DNA of 64,000 bases from Calonectria ilicicola (taxonomy: Eukaryota; Ascomycota; Sordariomycetes; Hypocreales; Nectriaceae). This document shows positions 46,293 to 58,913 of this stretch, one piece after another. The translations under genes were made by a program, and so were the position numbers. The DNA lies in the NCBI GenBank assembly GCA_020809705.1, contig CP085829.1:6572001-6636000 (forward strand), in the 5' to 3' direction. Numbering within the stretch: the first letter of the stretch is position 1; the number at the start of each line of letters is the position of its first letter. Below the pieces are notes generated by a model. It was not told where the DNA came from, did no database searches, and saw only the letters and a program-made list of their open reading frames with translations.

Positions 46293-47558
46293 TCATTCAT
46301 CATCAGCAACCTTGAGGACAATCCGTCCCATAATGTCCCCTTTTTCGAGCTCCTTATAAACGAGTGGCAAGTCTAGAAAAGGGCGCACCGATATCTTGGG
46401 TTTGACGACCCCACGGCGCACAAATTCGACAGCCTCCAAACATTCCTTGAGTGATCCAACAAGGTTTCCTGTGATGTGGAGACCCTTTATGACAATAGTG
46501 CTGATGGGTGTTTCGATGGAGCCTTGCCCCGGCGGGATTCCAACACAGCTAAGCGTTCCACCCACTTGAAGCATATCGGCGGCGTGAGCGAATGCTTTGA
46601 CATTGCCTGCCGTAACAATAACCGCATTGGCTCCTCCTTTTGTAATTTCTTGAACTCTTGCCACGATGTCTGGAGTGGTATTGAAGTCAAGGTATTCATC
46701 AGCACCGAGGGATTTCACAAACTCTCCTTTGGCGGCACCTCCATCAACACCAATCACCAGCGCTCCATGAGCAAGGGCATATTGGACTATATGAATGATA
46801 AGCTTATCATGTACTTATTGCGAAGGTCCGATGTATGCTTACCTGCCAAATGCCCTAATCCACCTCCAGCTCCCACGACAACCACAGAATCTCCGGCTTT
46901 GACATTTGCATTTTTTACAGCCTGGGATTCGTATTAATTAGGATATTATTGTTGAGAATATTTTCACTCTTACCTTGTACGTTGTCAAACCCGCACAAAG
47001 AATAGGTCCCACAGAAACCGGGTCGATGTCATCTGGAAGAATAGTAAGGTAATCTGCGTCTAGAGCAATGTACTCTTGGAAGCTTCCGTCTTCATGATGT
47101 AGATGATTGGTGCTCTTGATGCAATGTTGCTCTTTGCCGGCGAGGCAGAAATCGCAGCGCCTACAGATGCGACTTGCGAATCTAATGCCAACATACATAC
47201 CAACCCTGATCTCGTCACTGCAATCGGGACCCAGAGCAATGATGCGTCCAACGCCTTCATGTCCCCCAACATGAGGGAATTTAATTTTTGTTATTGGCTT
47301 TCCATCTGGCCCTGCAGCAGTGCCTGCTTGAGTATGCAGGTCTATTCAATACATTAGCCAACAACACTATAGCTCATAGCACTTCATGTTCAGCTTACCG
47401 CTCTGACAGACACCTGTGTATAAGACCTTTGCTAATACCTCATTACGTCCAGGTTCTGGGACTGGGTAGTCGTGCACGAATTTGACTCCGCCGCCGAGCT
47501 TAGGAACGGTAGCTGCTGTTTGCGTAGTAGGAATGATGGGGATAATGGCAGGCGACAT
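46293..47558 (-). CDS. Zinc-dependent alcohol dehydrogenase (MDR family)
   Basis: Four exons (47558-47399, 47341-46974, 46921-46843, 46786-46293) give 366 residues. Catalytic zinc ligands are the Cys of TGVCQSDLH and the His of PHVGGHEGVG; the four structural-zinc Cys are CRRCDFCLAGKEQHC. The Rossmann motif is VVVVGAGGGLGHLAVQYA, and the acidic residue of VIGVDGG favours NAD(H). The pattern is that of microbial Adh1-type medium-chain dehydrogenases acting on primary alcohols such as ethanol, propanol or benzyl alcohol. The frame is open for 35 more codons upstream, but the start at 47558 (MSPAIIPIIP) fits the family length and is preferred. The last residues show no targeting signal, so it is probably cytosolic. 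Confidence 0.85.
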
Positions 47559-49477
47559 TTTAGCACTTGTATGGATTGATTCGATCAGAGAGAAATTGGA
47601 CGAAGATTCCCAAAGCTCTTTATATACGTCTTCTGGCTGTACATCTGAAGTTACTACAGTCACAAAACTTTGGTAATTTGGGGTTAACTAGGCTAGTTCC
47701 CAAAAATAGCTTTTGCAGATATGTCAAGATCAATGGTTCATGCAAATAAGATTTCAATCTGGAAAGCCTACAATGGTAAGCTTTCTGCAAGCTGCGACAT
47801 CAACGCAACACATTGGCCTTTGTGGTTGTGAAGACCCGCCCCCACAAACTCAGGTTCGGGTCAAACTCTCTGCACATTCCTAATGTTGGGGGTTGGTTTT
47901 AAATTATCACATGGAGTCTACAGGTCCCCCATTGCGATGATAAGAAGATCTTGCAAGGCGTCTGTGTGGCGCAAGTGAAAAGTGATAATCGGTAACTATG
48001 CGGAAAGCATGAGGAATTAATCCCGTTTCCCAGTTGTTTATCTCTCGATCCGGCGCCGCATCAGTTACTAAAAGCGTCAAAGCTTATTCATCACCTCAAT
48101 AACGTACGGCTTTTTCCACGTCGCATTCAAGAAAAGATCTTTTGCAATCGCAGTCATCGGGATCGCCCCAGAAATCAGTACCCCTGTCCTTATAGCATAC
48201 TTGCCCAAGATATCAATAGCATCTTCTCTCAATGACCTCTGATGGGATTGGCAAATATTTTGCAGCATTGATAGGGCAAACCTCTGCATGTTCCACTTTC
48301 TCTCTTTGCATGTGGGTTTCATGTGGACTTAAACCTCTGCGACACCTGTTTTTCCAGCCCTTCCAGCGCGGCTCAGCGACGGTGATGGAAGAAGTCACCC
48401 CATGATCCATATTGCCGGCATATTCCCGATGATATCCATGTCCACCACCGGTCTTGGACACAGGTAGTTCAGGTGTGAGGGGACCAGAGCTTGCTGGGGT
48501 GACCTGTTGCTCTTAGCATGTCTCTATATGATTGGCTTATGCGGTTTTCATGAATTCTTCCGGCGTATTTTGTAGCCCTGCGCCTCTTGGCTGCATTTTG
48601 GCTGTGATGACGGGCTCACCACATGATGCCAACCATCTGTTGGATGGGTTCCCCCCCTGCATTAGAGTATTGCCAAGTTGCAAGGCACCGGCCGGATGGC
48701 TATCTCCTTTAATGTGGGCACTACGTATGGAGCAGCAGCACTGCGCCAAGGCCGAGCCTCGTCAAATACATGAGCTGATATTCGAAACTGAGCTCTGGTG
48801 ATGAACATCATTGTTTTAAATACTCTATTTCTTGAGACGACAGCCAGAGAGCAGGTAATCCGCAGAGCGGAAAAATAGGAAGTGTAGAACATACTGTATC
48901 GTGCAATCTGTACATGGAAGGGAATTTGAAAGGTAGCGGCATCTTCGGCTTGTCGTCTCACTATGCTTTCTTCAGCAGATCCCACTTGCTGGAGGGGTCG
49001 TGATCCCTGTTGCTTCCCCTGCTGGGGAAAATGACGCGCTCTATGACGAAGAGTATCGCGTCTGTTTATCCATTGGCAAGAGTGGGGAATTTGAGGGTTC
49101 ACGTAAATGCTAGTGTCTAAACTAATTTCCAACAAACCTATCTGCTTGCTGTGGCCCCTTCTACTTGCATTTCGGCAGTTGGTCTCTCGTATAACTGACT
49201 CGCTGCTTGCATTACCTTGCTTTCATGAATTCTGGCCTAAGTAATCAGCGCGAGAGAACCCACAGAAGTTCTTGGAACAGTCTTGTCTTTGGGTAGCATG
49301 ATCCAGGTGCGTCAGCAAGATTGACAGGGTTCTTGACAATAGCTTCGGCGGTTTCCTTGGCAGGCTAGAAGGGTGTTTGAGTATTAAGAGTGTGTGAAAA
49401 GATGATAAAGACTTGGGTGCCGACCTCTTCCGAGGCTATGGAACAATCGCACCACTCTCACATTGGAACTCGCAATC
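47559..49477. other. Intergenic region with possible relics
   Basis: About 1.9 kb. Minus-strand frames at 48461-48213 and 48322-48077 look weakly coding (the second ends AIPMTAIAKDLFLNATWKKPYV...) but do not join into a model, so a decayed gene is possible. A 157-codon minus frame at 48662-49135 has no features of a real protein. Confidence 0.45.
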
Positions 49478-50722
49478 ATGGCACCGTCTGACCTTGTAGA
49501 GCGTATGCGGGCTACTGCAACAGCCTTGGAGAACAATGAAATTGGTTCTCGTGAAACTCTTATCGAACTGAGCCGAGAGTTGCTGGCTGAGCTTGAGACG
49601 CCCACTGAGTTTCTCCAGTGACTCTTTTTTGCAACTGTGGGTTGGGTGCCATAGCATTCATAGCGACTGCTAATTCTTGTCGTTTTATAGGCTTCATTGT
49701 CGGGCGTGCTAGAGATTGCTGCAAACAAAAACCTGTTTCAATACTTGAGAGAAGCTGAAGATGGTCTCAGCACTGAAGCGCTTTCGGAAAACCCTGGCAT
49801 TGATGCCCAACTGTTGGGGCGATTCATGCGACACTTCGCTGCGCATAGAGTCGTAAGCTTTTCCAAAAATAAAGGCTGGCAGTCTACAACGCTCTCAAAT
49901 ACTCTTGCACAGAAAAACTACCAAGAGAGCATTTGGTTCTCCCACAGAGCCGCATCCGCATCCTTTATCAAATTTCCGGAGCACTTTGAACAGGCCGGTT
50001 TCAAGCCCCCTGGCCTAACTGATGGGCCGTTTCAGTACAGTCGCAACTCGTCGCTGCCATTTTTTGATTGGTTGGGTGCCAACCAACCATTTCTGGACTA
50101 CTTTGCATCCTTTATGTCTGTTTATCGCGCTGGGGGCTTGGGGTGGTGGAACTTTTATCCGTACATTGAGCGCCTCACCAATGGCTTTGATCAGAGCATT
50201 AGCAATGTATTTGTTGTTGACGTGGGTGGTGGAAGGGGCCATGATCTCGCTTCATTTGCTGAAGGCTATCAATCTCCGCCAGGAAGACTGATTCTGCAGG
50301 ACCAGCGCGAAGTCATTTCTAGCATTGAAGGGTCTCCTCTGTTTGAGCCCCAAGTGCACGACTTTTACACTCCTCAACCTATAAAGGGGGCGGCGCGTGC
50401 TTACTTTCTCCACTCCATCCTGTATGATTGGAGTGATGAAAATGGCGTCTTCATTCTGAAAAATTTGAAGCCCGCACTGACCCCAGGTTATTCTAGGGTT
50501 TTGTTGAACGAGATTGTGCTATCGCAGGAGAGGCCCTCATACCCTGCCACTGCTATGGATATGATGATGCTGGGTCATTTGGGCGCATCACGCGAACGAA
50601 CAGAAGAGGAATGGCAAGCTATCGCAGCAGAAGCGGGTCTTGAGATTTTGAATATTTACTCAAATGCTGGGTCTTCCGAGAGCGTAATTGAACTTGGTCT
50701 CGCACTCGGCGATGGAGAATAA
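49478..50722 (+). pseudogene. Fungal O-methyltransferase (class II type) with an in-frame TGA
   Basis: ATG at 49478, exon 1 to 49636, a 54-nt intron (49637-49690, GTGGGT donor, phase 0) and exon 2 to 50722 would give 396 residues, but codon 48 is TGA (49619-49621). The frame around it reads ELETPTEFLQ, stop, LFFAT, and in related fungal O-methyltransferases the corresponding position is Arg, so a CGA-to-TGA change is likely. The SAM site VFVVDVGGGRGHDL and LILQDQREVI, YFLHSILYDWSDE and the C-terminal RTEEEWQAIAAEAGLEI are otherwise intact. The usual catalytic His of LHDW is Tyr here (LYDW). Members methylate phenolic secondary metabolites. It may be a recent pseudogene, or express by stop readthrough. 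Confidence 0.75.
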
Positions 50723-51038
50723 ATATGTTTAATTCACGCAACCAGCTCATGATAGTCAATAATTGAATTTCTATATTGATGTGAACTAACCTGTATGATT
50801 TATCATACTGGATATAATACTATGTTGATCGAATGAAAAAAAAATATTGTCATGACATTCCAGCTGTCTGGAGGACGTTGACTGCCTGAGTTGCATTTGT
50901 CTCTCTCCTTCTTTATTGTGATTTCGAAGATGCACCAGCTTCATTGCTTTTTTTCTTTTTTAGTTAATATGTTATTTCGTTGTTCCGTCGTTTGTTCCCT
51001 TGTCCAAGCTATCGCAACTTAGATGCAAGGCCTAAAGT
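50723..51038. other. Spacer between convergent genes
   Basis: About 315 bp of A+T-rich 3' flanking sequence; nothing recognisable. Confidence 0.6.
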
Positions 51039-52064
51039 TCATATCATCTGAGATTCCTCCCAACTCCGAGGTTTTGTCTGGATGAGTTCAGTGTCTTTAG
51101 CCCCATCATATTCCACCATGTATGTTATTTCGTGTGTAACCTTTATTGAGTTCATTCGTGATAGATTTATATCATTTTCGGTTTGAGTGCCGGTAATTGC
51201 CGCACAGCGAGTCTTTGTTGTGTCCAACTTGCCACTCCACTCAGTAGTATTGCCTATATTCTTTTGTTGCGTTGCAGGTGTAGACCTGGAGAATAAGCGC
51301 ATTAAGACAATTCCAAACGATGGCATGCAGGCGCACATCTCCCCAACCGCGACTTCGATGATAGACCATTTGCTGATGTCAAGATTGTCCCAAGTCTCGT
51401 TGGTGCTCGTTCCGTATTGAACCAAGAATTGAAGTCGCAAAATACTAACTGCAGTTACACTATCCATAGTAAGTCAGTGTGCTTTCTTGTCGATGGAAGG
51501 GCGATTGGAAGCTTACAAAATCCCAACAGAAAACATCATAATGATGCCAATCTGCCTTTTCCAGTCCAGCTTCAAGGTTCTAATTCCGCCCAGAGGAATT
51601 AAGATCATGCAAAAGTCCATGGAAATGCTTATTCCAGCATGAGACCAGGCAATGGCATTAGGATCGAAACATTTGCCGGAATGTTCACCGTCCCACTGCG
51701 TCCAAAAATAGGAAATAGGCTGGCATTGGAAAACGGCCAGTATAATAAAGCTGATCCCGAATATCGAATTAAAAACCACGGTCGCCCATAAAAGATTTCG
51801 TGTATGTTTGGTCGAGAAGATGCGAAGATAGAAAAAGAGCATTGCCATCTTAAGCAGCATGATCTGAGAGAAGTATAGTATGGCCATGATCCAGAAATAA
51901 AAGCCGTAGTTTGTTATCTGGTTAAAGGATAAAGTCCAAACGTCGCGGCCGAGGCCGTTAGCTGTCATGCCGAATTGGTTTACCAGTAGACTAGGAATAG
52001 TGGCGAGAGCAGTGAACAAGATGAACACATCGTCGAAACCGAACCTCATATGCCACCAGAATTT
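51039..52064 (-). pseudogene. CFEM receptor paralogue, 3' part (helices 2-7), cut by a retrotransposon
   Basis: The downstream part of a PTH11-like receptor gene: the remainder of exon 3 (52064-51517), a 57-nt intron and exon 4 (51459-51039). It reads FGFDDVFILFTALATIP, GLGRDVWTL, FQCQPISYFWTQWDGE, SVGIL and then VTAVSILRLQFLVQYG with a polar tail. These blocks align without gaps to the intact receptor at 17761-19250. The reading frame at 52064 is cut by the Copia element; the upstream part resumes beyond it at 58909-59401. Summing the two parts with one copy of the target duplication gives 1338 coding bases, a multiple of three (445 residues, against 441 in the paralogue). Confidence 0.85.
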
Positions 52065-52069
52065 GAAGA
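52065..52069. repeat. Target site duplication GAAGA, left copy
   Basis: GAAGA directly precedes the left LTR and is repeated exactly after the right LTR at 58909-58913. Confidence 0.8.
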
Positions 52070-52244
52070 TATCACACTTTGGTCATTGGGTCATAACGAG
52101 AGATTGAAAGAGCCTTAATTCCTATGAAATAAAGAGCAGTCAACTATGTGTTTTATAGCTAGGTCTAGCCCTAATTGGCTGTGGGGCTGCGACAACGCAT
52201 TGAGGCTGTGAGGCCATCGAGGCCAGCCACAACTAGTCTTCATA
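52070..52244 (-). repeat. LTR, 3' copy
   Basis: 175 bp. Aligns base for base, without gaps, to 58734-58908. Differences are all transitions; the half next to the flanking gene is richer in G+C than the interior of the element. Confidence 0.88.
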
Positions 52245-53699
52245 TACCCTCTATTCTATAGTCTGTTATTATGAATTATTAAATATTATGAATAGCTTTA
52301 TCTTTATTATTATAATTTTATATAAATAAATATAATAATTAAAATTATTTTTAGAGTAATATTTTAGAGGTAATTATAAGATTATACTTTTTAAAGTATA
52401 AGAAATTTAATTTTAAGTAATATTTATAATTTAATATAATTAAAATTTATAAATATTATAGTTTTTTATACTTATAGCTTTACTTCTTTCTTTTTATTTA
52501 TCTTTAACTTTAGTATAATAGTTTAAAACTTCTTTCTTTTATTTATAAGTATATATAATAACTTTATTTATACTTACTAATATTATATTTTAGCTTATTA
52601 TTACTTATTCCTAATATACTATTATTAAAAGATCTAATCCTAAGCTAATATAAACTCCTTTATTATTTACTTTTAAATATATATCTATAAGTATTTTTAT
52701 ACTTACTTTCTATATTTTATATAGCTAATCTATATTCTATAGTATACCTAAACTATTAAGCCCAGAACTCCTAGTTCTTAAACTAAGACTCCAGGTTCTT
52801 GTGCTTTAGACTCTTCTTCTTATACTTAATCTTTAGCTTTTAATATTTTAAAAATACTATTTAATCTACCTTATAAGAATTACCTATACTTTATTATTAT
52901 TAAAAAGGGCTAGCTTAAGAATTATTATATAATAAAAAGATATTTTAAATATTATATTATTTATAAAGTAAATAACTATTAATATTACCTTTAGTATACT
53001 TATACTAATTAATTCTATACTTTATTATTAATTTATAAGTAATTATTAAATATTTATATTTTTAATATATTATTTTATTATTATTTTAAATAATAGAAAA
53101 TACTAAATAAGTAAGTATTATTTAATTTATCTAAAGCTCTATATTAATTAGCTATATAAATAGTAACTTATATAAAGTATACCCTTTATTTACTTATAAA
53201 GATCTTAGATAAGAGTCCTAAGCTTTTTAAGTAAGGTATTAATAAGATAATTACTTAAGGAGTAGGTAGAGGAAAGTCTTAGGGTATTATTAATAATTTA
53301 AAGGAGTAATATTTATATACTTATATTTTATTTAATAAGTTTATAAATATTATTATTATTTAAAATATATTTAAAAAATAATATAATATATAATTTAATA
53401 ATTTTAAATATTATTTAAAAAGAGTTAAAATAAACTTAATTTAATAAATTATTTTTCTTTATATATTATTTTTATTTTATTTAATTAAGATCTATTATAT
53501 TTAATAATACTTAAAATTGCTTAAAGTGCTATTATAATAATACTTTAATAAGCCTATTAATAAGCATTTGCTTTATTTCTAGATAAGTTATCTTAAAAAG
53601 CCCTTTTTATACTCTTAATATAACCATATATTTATAATATTAATATATTGTAGCTAGGTTATTATTTAGCTGCCTTTTTTAATAATAAATTATATAATT

Positions 53700-53960
53700 T
53701 AAAGGTTATTATACTACAAATTCCAGTCTACCTCTAGATTAAAGTGCATTTTATTAAAAAGGTACTTTAGGCCAATTATTTCCTTTATAATATATTCTAA
53801 AGCAAGTATTTCTACTTCTATTATTAATATGATTATAGTAGCTTAGCAGATGGCCTTTTATATAATTAGTCTATCAAATAGGCTTATTATATAGCCTTAT
53901 AAAGACCTTTATATTTCAAGGTTATTAGTGAAAAAGGTATCATTAGCAATTATTATAGCC
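53700..53960 (-). pseudogene. Decayed Copia RNase H region
   Basis: On the minus strand, fragments between stops follow the Copia RNase H tail, including an IEVEILALEYIIKEIIGL stretch in place of the usual STTEAE-x-ALSEA-x-KEAIWL pattern. Many stops and Ile/Asn replacements fit RIP. Confidence 0.65.
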
Positions 53961-54299
53961 TATAATTCATTGCTTTAACTATATTAAATTATAAGGCCTT
54001 ATATTATAAAAAGATATTAAATAACTTAGTCAGCAGCATTTTAGTGCTCCTAACTTAGATTAGTAAGAAAATAGAATAATAATAACACTACAAATACAAG
54101 ATCCGGTCTAATCATTATTACTATATATAGCAAGAAACTAACTTTTTCCTAATATATCTTTATTTCCTATATAATTACTTAATCTTGCCTTTTAGCTAGC
54201 TCTATTACTAGAATTAGTATACTAAGGTAAGTATTTATAGTATCTAATTTGAACTTTATAGTTATTTTCTTAATATATAAATTATAAGATAGATATATT

Positions 54300-54610
54300 T
54301 TATACTTTATATAATCTTAAATTATCTTTATACCTAGAAACTATTATACATTACCTTTATCTAAGATCTTATATATTTCTTTAATACCTTTCATTATTTC
54401 TAGTACTATAGATATATTATTCCTATAATATAATACTAGAATATTATTTATAAAGAATATAATAAATATATTATAAGCTTTAATATAAAATAGATAAGGC
54501 TCTTTTAAGCTAGCTTCTATTCTTAGTTTCTTAAGGATTAAAATAAACTCATTAAACTATAACTAGGGCAAGTCTTTAAGACTATATAGAGCTCGGTCTA
54601 GCTCTATGTA
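54300..54610 (-). pseudogene. Decayed Copia reverse transcriptase region
   Basis: On the minus strand, RALYSLKDLP (compare ALYGLKQ-P), EPYLFYIK and FFINNILVLY (compare F/YVDD) occur in order with family spacing. The two catalytic Asp codons of the -VDD- box both read AAT at 54443-54448, each one G-to-A change from GAT. The enzyme is dead. Confidence 0.75.
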
Positions 54611-57600
54611 CTTATTTAGTTGCTTAAATCCATCTAGTAATTTATATATAATTAATATATTATTTTTACTTTTTATTATATTAATAAAGGTATTGATAAT
54701 ATTAAGTTGCTTGATTTCCAAGTTAAATTAAATAGCTAAAGTAATAATTATATAGAATAATTATATTATAAGTATTATAGTATATATACTCTTAATTATA
54801 AAGCTTTTTTATAAATTATTTTAAATATATAATCTTATTTTATATTATTTAAGATATTTATTTTAATTGAATTTATAAATAAAGATTTATTTAAGTGATA
54901 GTAATTTAGTTTATATTTTTATATACTTTATTTCTTTTTATATTCCTTTTTTAATTAAGGTTTTAATTTTTTAATATATTACTTAAATAAATAATTTATT
55001 TAATAAATATTTTATTATCTTTTTTTAATTTTGTAAGGGCTTAAGAAGATTATTTTAATATAATTTAAAGTAATTTAATATTATATTAATCTAAGTAGCT
55101 TCCTTTTACTTTATTACTTTTATAAATATTACAAATATAATTTAAATACTCTTAAGATTTATATAATTTATCTTATAGTAATTAATTATAAAGAAATTTA
55201 ATATTAAGTTCTTATTATAATCTTATTATATTAAAATCCTTTAATTCTACCTTATATTACTTTTTTAAGCTTAATAATAATATATTTATATATTTATAAG
55301 CATTTAAATAATTAATTAGCCTTACCTTTAACCTCTACCTCTTTTATATATAGATCTTAACTCCTATTCCTAACTTTATAATATATTAGTATTAATAATA
55401 ATTATAAGCTCTAGTAGCTCAAACAGTAGTATAGCTACTACTTCCTTTACTATCTTACTTATTAATTAGTTCATTACCTGCTTTAATTATTCTAATTACT
55501 TATCCACTATCTTAGGTATATATACCTCTAAGCTTATAAATTATTTTATTAATAATTAATTTATTATATTTATCTTTATTTATTATATTTAATTTATACT
55601 TTATTAAGCTTTTATTATACTCCTTAAATATATATTTTTTAATTCTAAAGTTTATTTTAGTATTTAAAGTCCTATAAGTATTTAATTAAATATATACTTA
55701 ATATCTTTTATTATATTTTAAGTAATTATTTTTATACTTATAGGCACCTCTACCCCTAAGTTCAAACCTATAAATATTAATCCTTATAAAGATCCCTTAT
55801 ATATTACTTTATTATCAATTTCCTCTTCAATTTAGAAAGCCCAATCTTTGAATTAGATGACCATATGCTTGGCTAAGTTTGGCTTATCCGGTTTGTAACT
55901 AATATATTTATTAAATTATATATTTTAAGTTATAATAATCTTTGTAAATTAAGATATCTATATACAATATATATTATAAGCTATATATCCTACCAAATAC
56001 CCTATATAGCCTCTAAAGCTAACTTTTATATCTCTCTTTTATTAGCCTAATGCCCTATCTCCAATTAAAGAATAGGCATAATAACTATATACATATATAC
56101 CATTCCAATCAGGCCTTAAATTAACTATAAGCTCTTTTATTAATAAAGGAGTATAGTGCCTAAATTATATATCTAACTTCTTAAGTAAGAATATCTAATT
56201 CCTTATCTTTAAAAGTAATATATTAAGTAAATATATAATTATTTTAATACTCTCTAATTATAGTTTTATTAAAAGCTTTATTTTATTAAATATTATATTA
56301 GACTTATTTATTACTTCTTAACCTATACATTTAATAGTACTATTTAGCTTGTAGGTCTCTAGTAGAGAGAGCTCTAAATCTATACCTTATTTATATGCTT
56401 ATTTTTAATATTTAATTAGACCTTTAATTATAATAATAATAACCTCATTATTATATCTAATAATATATATTAAAAGGCTAAATTACCTTTTAATCTAGCT
56501 CTTAAACCAAAATAACTTATTAAATATAATAATTTCTTACTTATTAACAATAAATTACATATAGAATATACTACTATATTTATCTTTTATAACTAAAAGC
56601 CAATTAAAGCCATTATATCCTCTAAGATAATCTTATAAATCTTAGTAAATACACCAAAATAACCTTAATAAATAATAATCTAACTACCTATATAATATAA
56701 CCTATTTTATATACATTCAAGCACAAATCTCACAATCTATCCTTATAATTCCTTTAATTTACATATTACAATCCCTTCTTACTAGCTCCTTTAATACTAT
56801 AGCTCTAAGGTATCTTACTTATTTATACTATAATTCCTTAGTATTCTTCTTTAATTTTAAAGGGTCTTTTAAAAATCTAAATTAATAAATAAAGCTTTAC
56901 TTTCTATTTTCTAATATAATAACAATTAACTAAATATCTATATTATTAATTAAAATTATATTATTAAGTATTAATTAATTTAATAAATAAATAGAAATTA
57001 GCTTATATTAAAGAATTATTATATTATATATATATTTATACTTAATTAAAAAGACACTTTACTTTAAACTTCTAAAACATAAAGAGCAATTAAAGCTATA
57101 ATATCAAACTCCAACCTTCCTTAAATAAATTTCTAATACAATATTAGTATAAAATCCTTCTACTATAATAACATTATTAAGCTCTAGATTAACTATATAA
57201 ACACCAATTAAATCTTTAAATAAGTTCTTTAATACATATTTATCTTTTCCTATAATTAAAAACTAGCTTAAGCCTACCTCTATATAGCCTCCTTTTTCTA
57301 GTATAAAGGATCCTTCCACAAGCTATTCCTTTAAGTTAATTAAGTAAATAATACTATAATTATTAATTAGTATACTTTAATAGAGTAAGTAAAGAGTTAT
57401 TTTTAGTATTATAAATATTAATATAGCTTTCTACACCACATATAATAGTATTAGATTAAGAACTATAATAATAATAATTAATAGAATAATATTTTATTTA
57501 TTATTTTTTATAATTATTATAATAAATATCTAATCTTTTTATACTACCTTTTTATAAAGCTTATTTTATTTAGACTTCTAAAATTATATATATATATAAG

Positions 57601-58733
57601 TATAATCTTTATCTATTAGCTTCTTATTAAGCTTAAAATCAAAGTTTTTTATAAGTATATATTAAAGGTATATATATTTAATTACTATAAATTTATAGAA
57701 TTTTCTATTATATAGGCATTTAAGGCTCTTAAAAGAGGCCATTTATTATATCTCTAAGAGATCTTCTAATATAGTGTAAATACCTATATACTTAGAATTT
57801 AATTAACTTAAAATAACTCTTAGAAAGATATTTCCATAGCTCTTAAATAAATTAACTACTTATTTCTTAACTTCTTTTTCTATAAGTTAGTCTAATTAAT
57901 TCTATACCTAAGAAAAAGTAAACTAAGCATTAACTATTTAAAGAAAATTATAAATAATAAGTATTTTTTTAATCTTAAAAATACTATAAATATTATTTTA
58001 AACTTAAATTAAACTTTAAATTATATATTAAGCTTTAAATTCTTAATTTATATAATTAATATCTTTTAGATAATTTATATAATATAATCTTACTTTATTA
58101 ACTATATTATTTTCTTTTAATATAAACTTTACTTTAAGAGCTTTAATAAGCTTATAAATAATATAATCTTTATATTATTTAATAATCTTATTAATAATTT
58201 CTTAATAATAAACTTTCTTAATAATCTTAATAATTTAAATATATAAAGCTAACTCCTCTTAAACTCTCTCTTTAAAGATAATAAGCTTAAAATTAGCTAT
58301 TTTAAACTCTATTCCTAACCTTATAATAATATCTATATCTTATAATATACTTATTTATCCCTTTTTCTTCTATTTATCCTTTATCTTTTTCTTTATTTTA
58401 TTAAAGAATATTAAATTAAGAATAATATTTAAATTATCTACTATATTTTCTTTATTAAGATTAATATATTCCTAAAGCCCTAGGCTTTATATATAATCTT
58501 TTAACACAGAGATCTATTTAATTTATTACTCTAATAAATAAAATTTAATAATAATTGGAAGTCTTTAGACACTCATAATACCAATATTAATAGTTATTTT
58601 AAGTATATAATAGCAATAATTACTATATCTGGTACTAGGAAATAGTGAAAAGGAGTATTGTCTAGTCTATTCAACTAAATATAAAATATAATAGTGAAAG
58701 TTACTAGCTTATATAGCCACTCGGGCTTATAAT

Positions 58734-58908
58734 TATTATACTTTAGTTATTAAGTTATAATGAGAGATTAAAAGAGCTTTAATTCCTATAAAATAAAGAG
58801 CAGTCAACTATGTGTTTTATAGCTAGGTCCAGCCCCAATTGGCTGTGGGGCTGCGACAACGCATTGAGGCCGTGAGGCCATCGAGGCCAGCCACAACTAG
58901 TCTCCACA
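58734..58908 (-). repeat. LTR, 5' copy
   Basis: 175 bp, beginning TGTGGAGACTAG on the minus strand. It matches the copy at 52070-52244 without gaps. Confidence 0.88.
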
Positions 58909-58913
58909 GAAGA
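58909..58913. repeat. Target site duplication GAAGA, right copy
   Basis: Identical to 52065-52069; on the coding strand of the host gene it reads TCTTC. Confidence 0.8.

Larger units (their letters stand above)
52070..58908 (-). mobile_element. RIP-degraded Copia LTR retrotransposon
   Basis: An element of 6839 bp with two 175-bp direct repeats as LTRs, 5-bp target duplications and an interior of extreme A+T content without long open frames. Read on the minus strand, decayed reverse transcriptase comes before decayed RNase H, the order of Ty1/Copia elements on that strand. LTRs differ at about 16 sites, all C/T or G/A. A purine-rich AGAATAGAGGG lies beside the 3' LTR and may be the polypurine tract. 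The interior codons show D-to-N and V-to-I changes from G-to-A, as RIP produces. It is inserted in exon 3 of a CFEM receptor gene. No part can make a working protein. Confidence 0.9.

Noticed and set aside
48662..49135. 157-codon minus-strand frame
   Set aside because: No recognisable domain, weak start context and no codon bias evident by eye.
52260..58730. Possible centromere or rDNA-like A+T-rich tract
   Set aside because: LTRs, target duplications and decayed reverse transcriptase and RNase H show it is a RIP-damaged retrotransposon.
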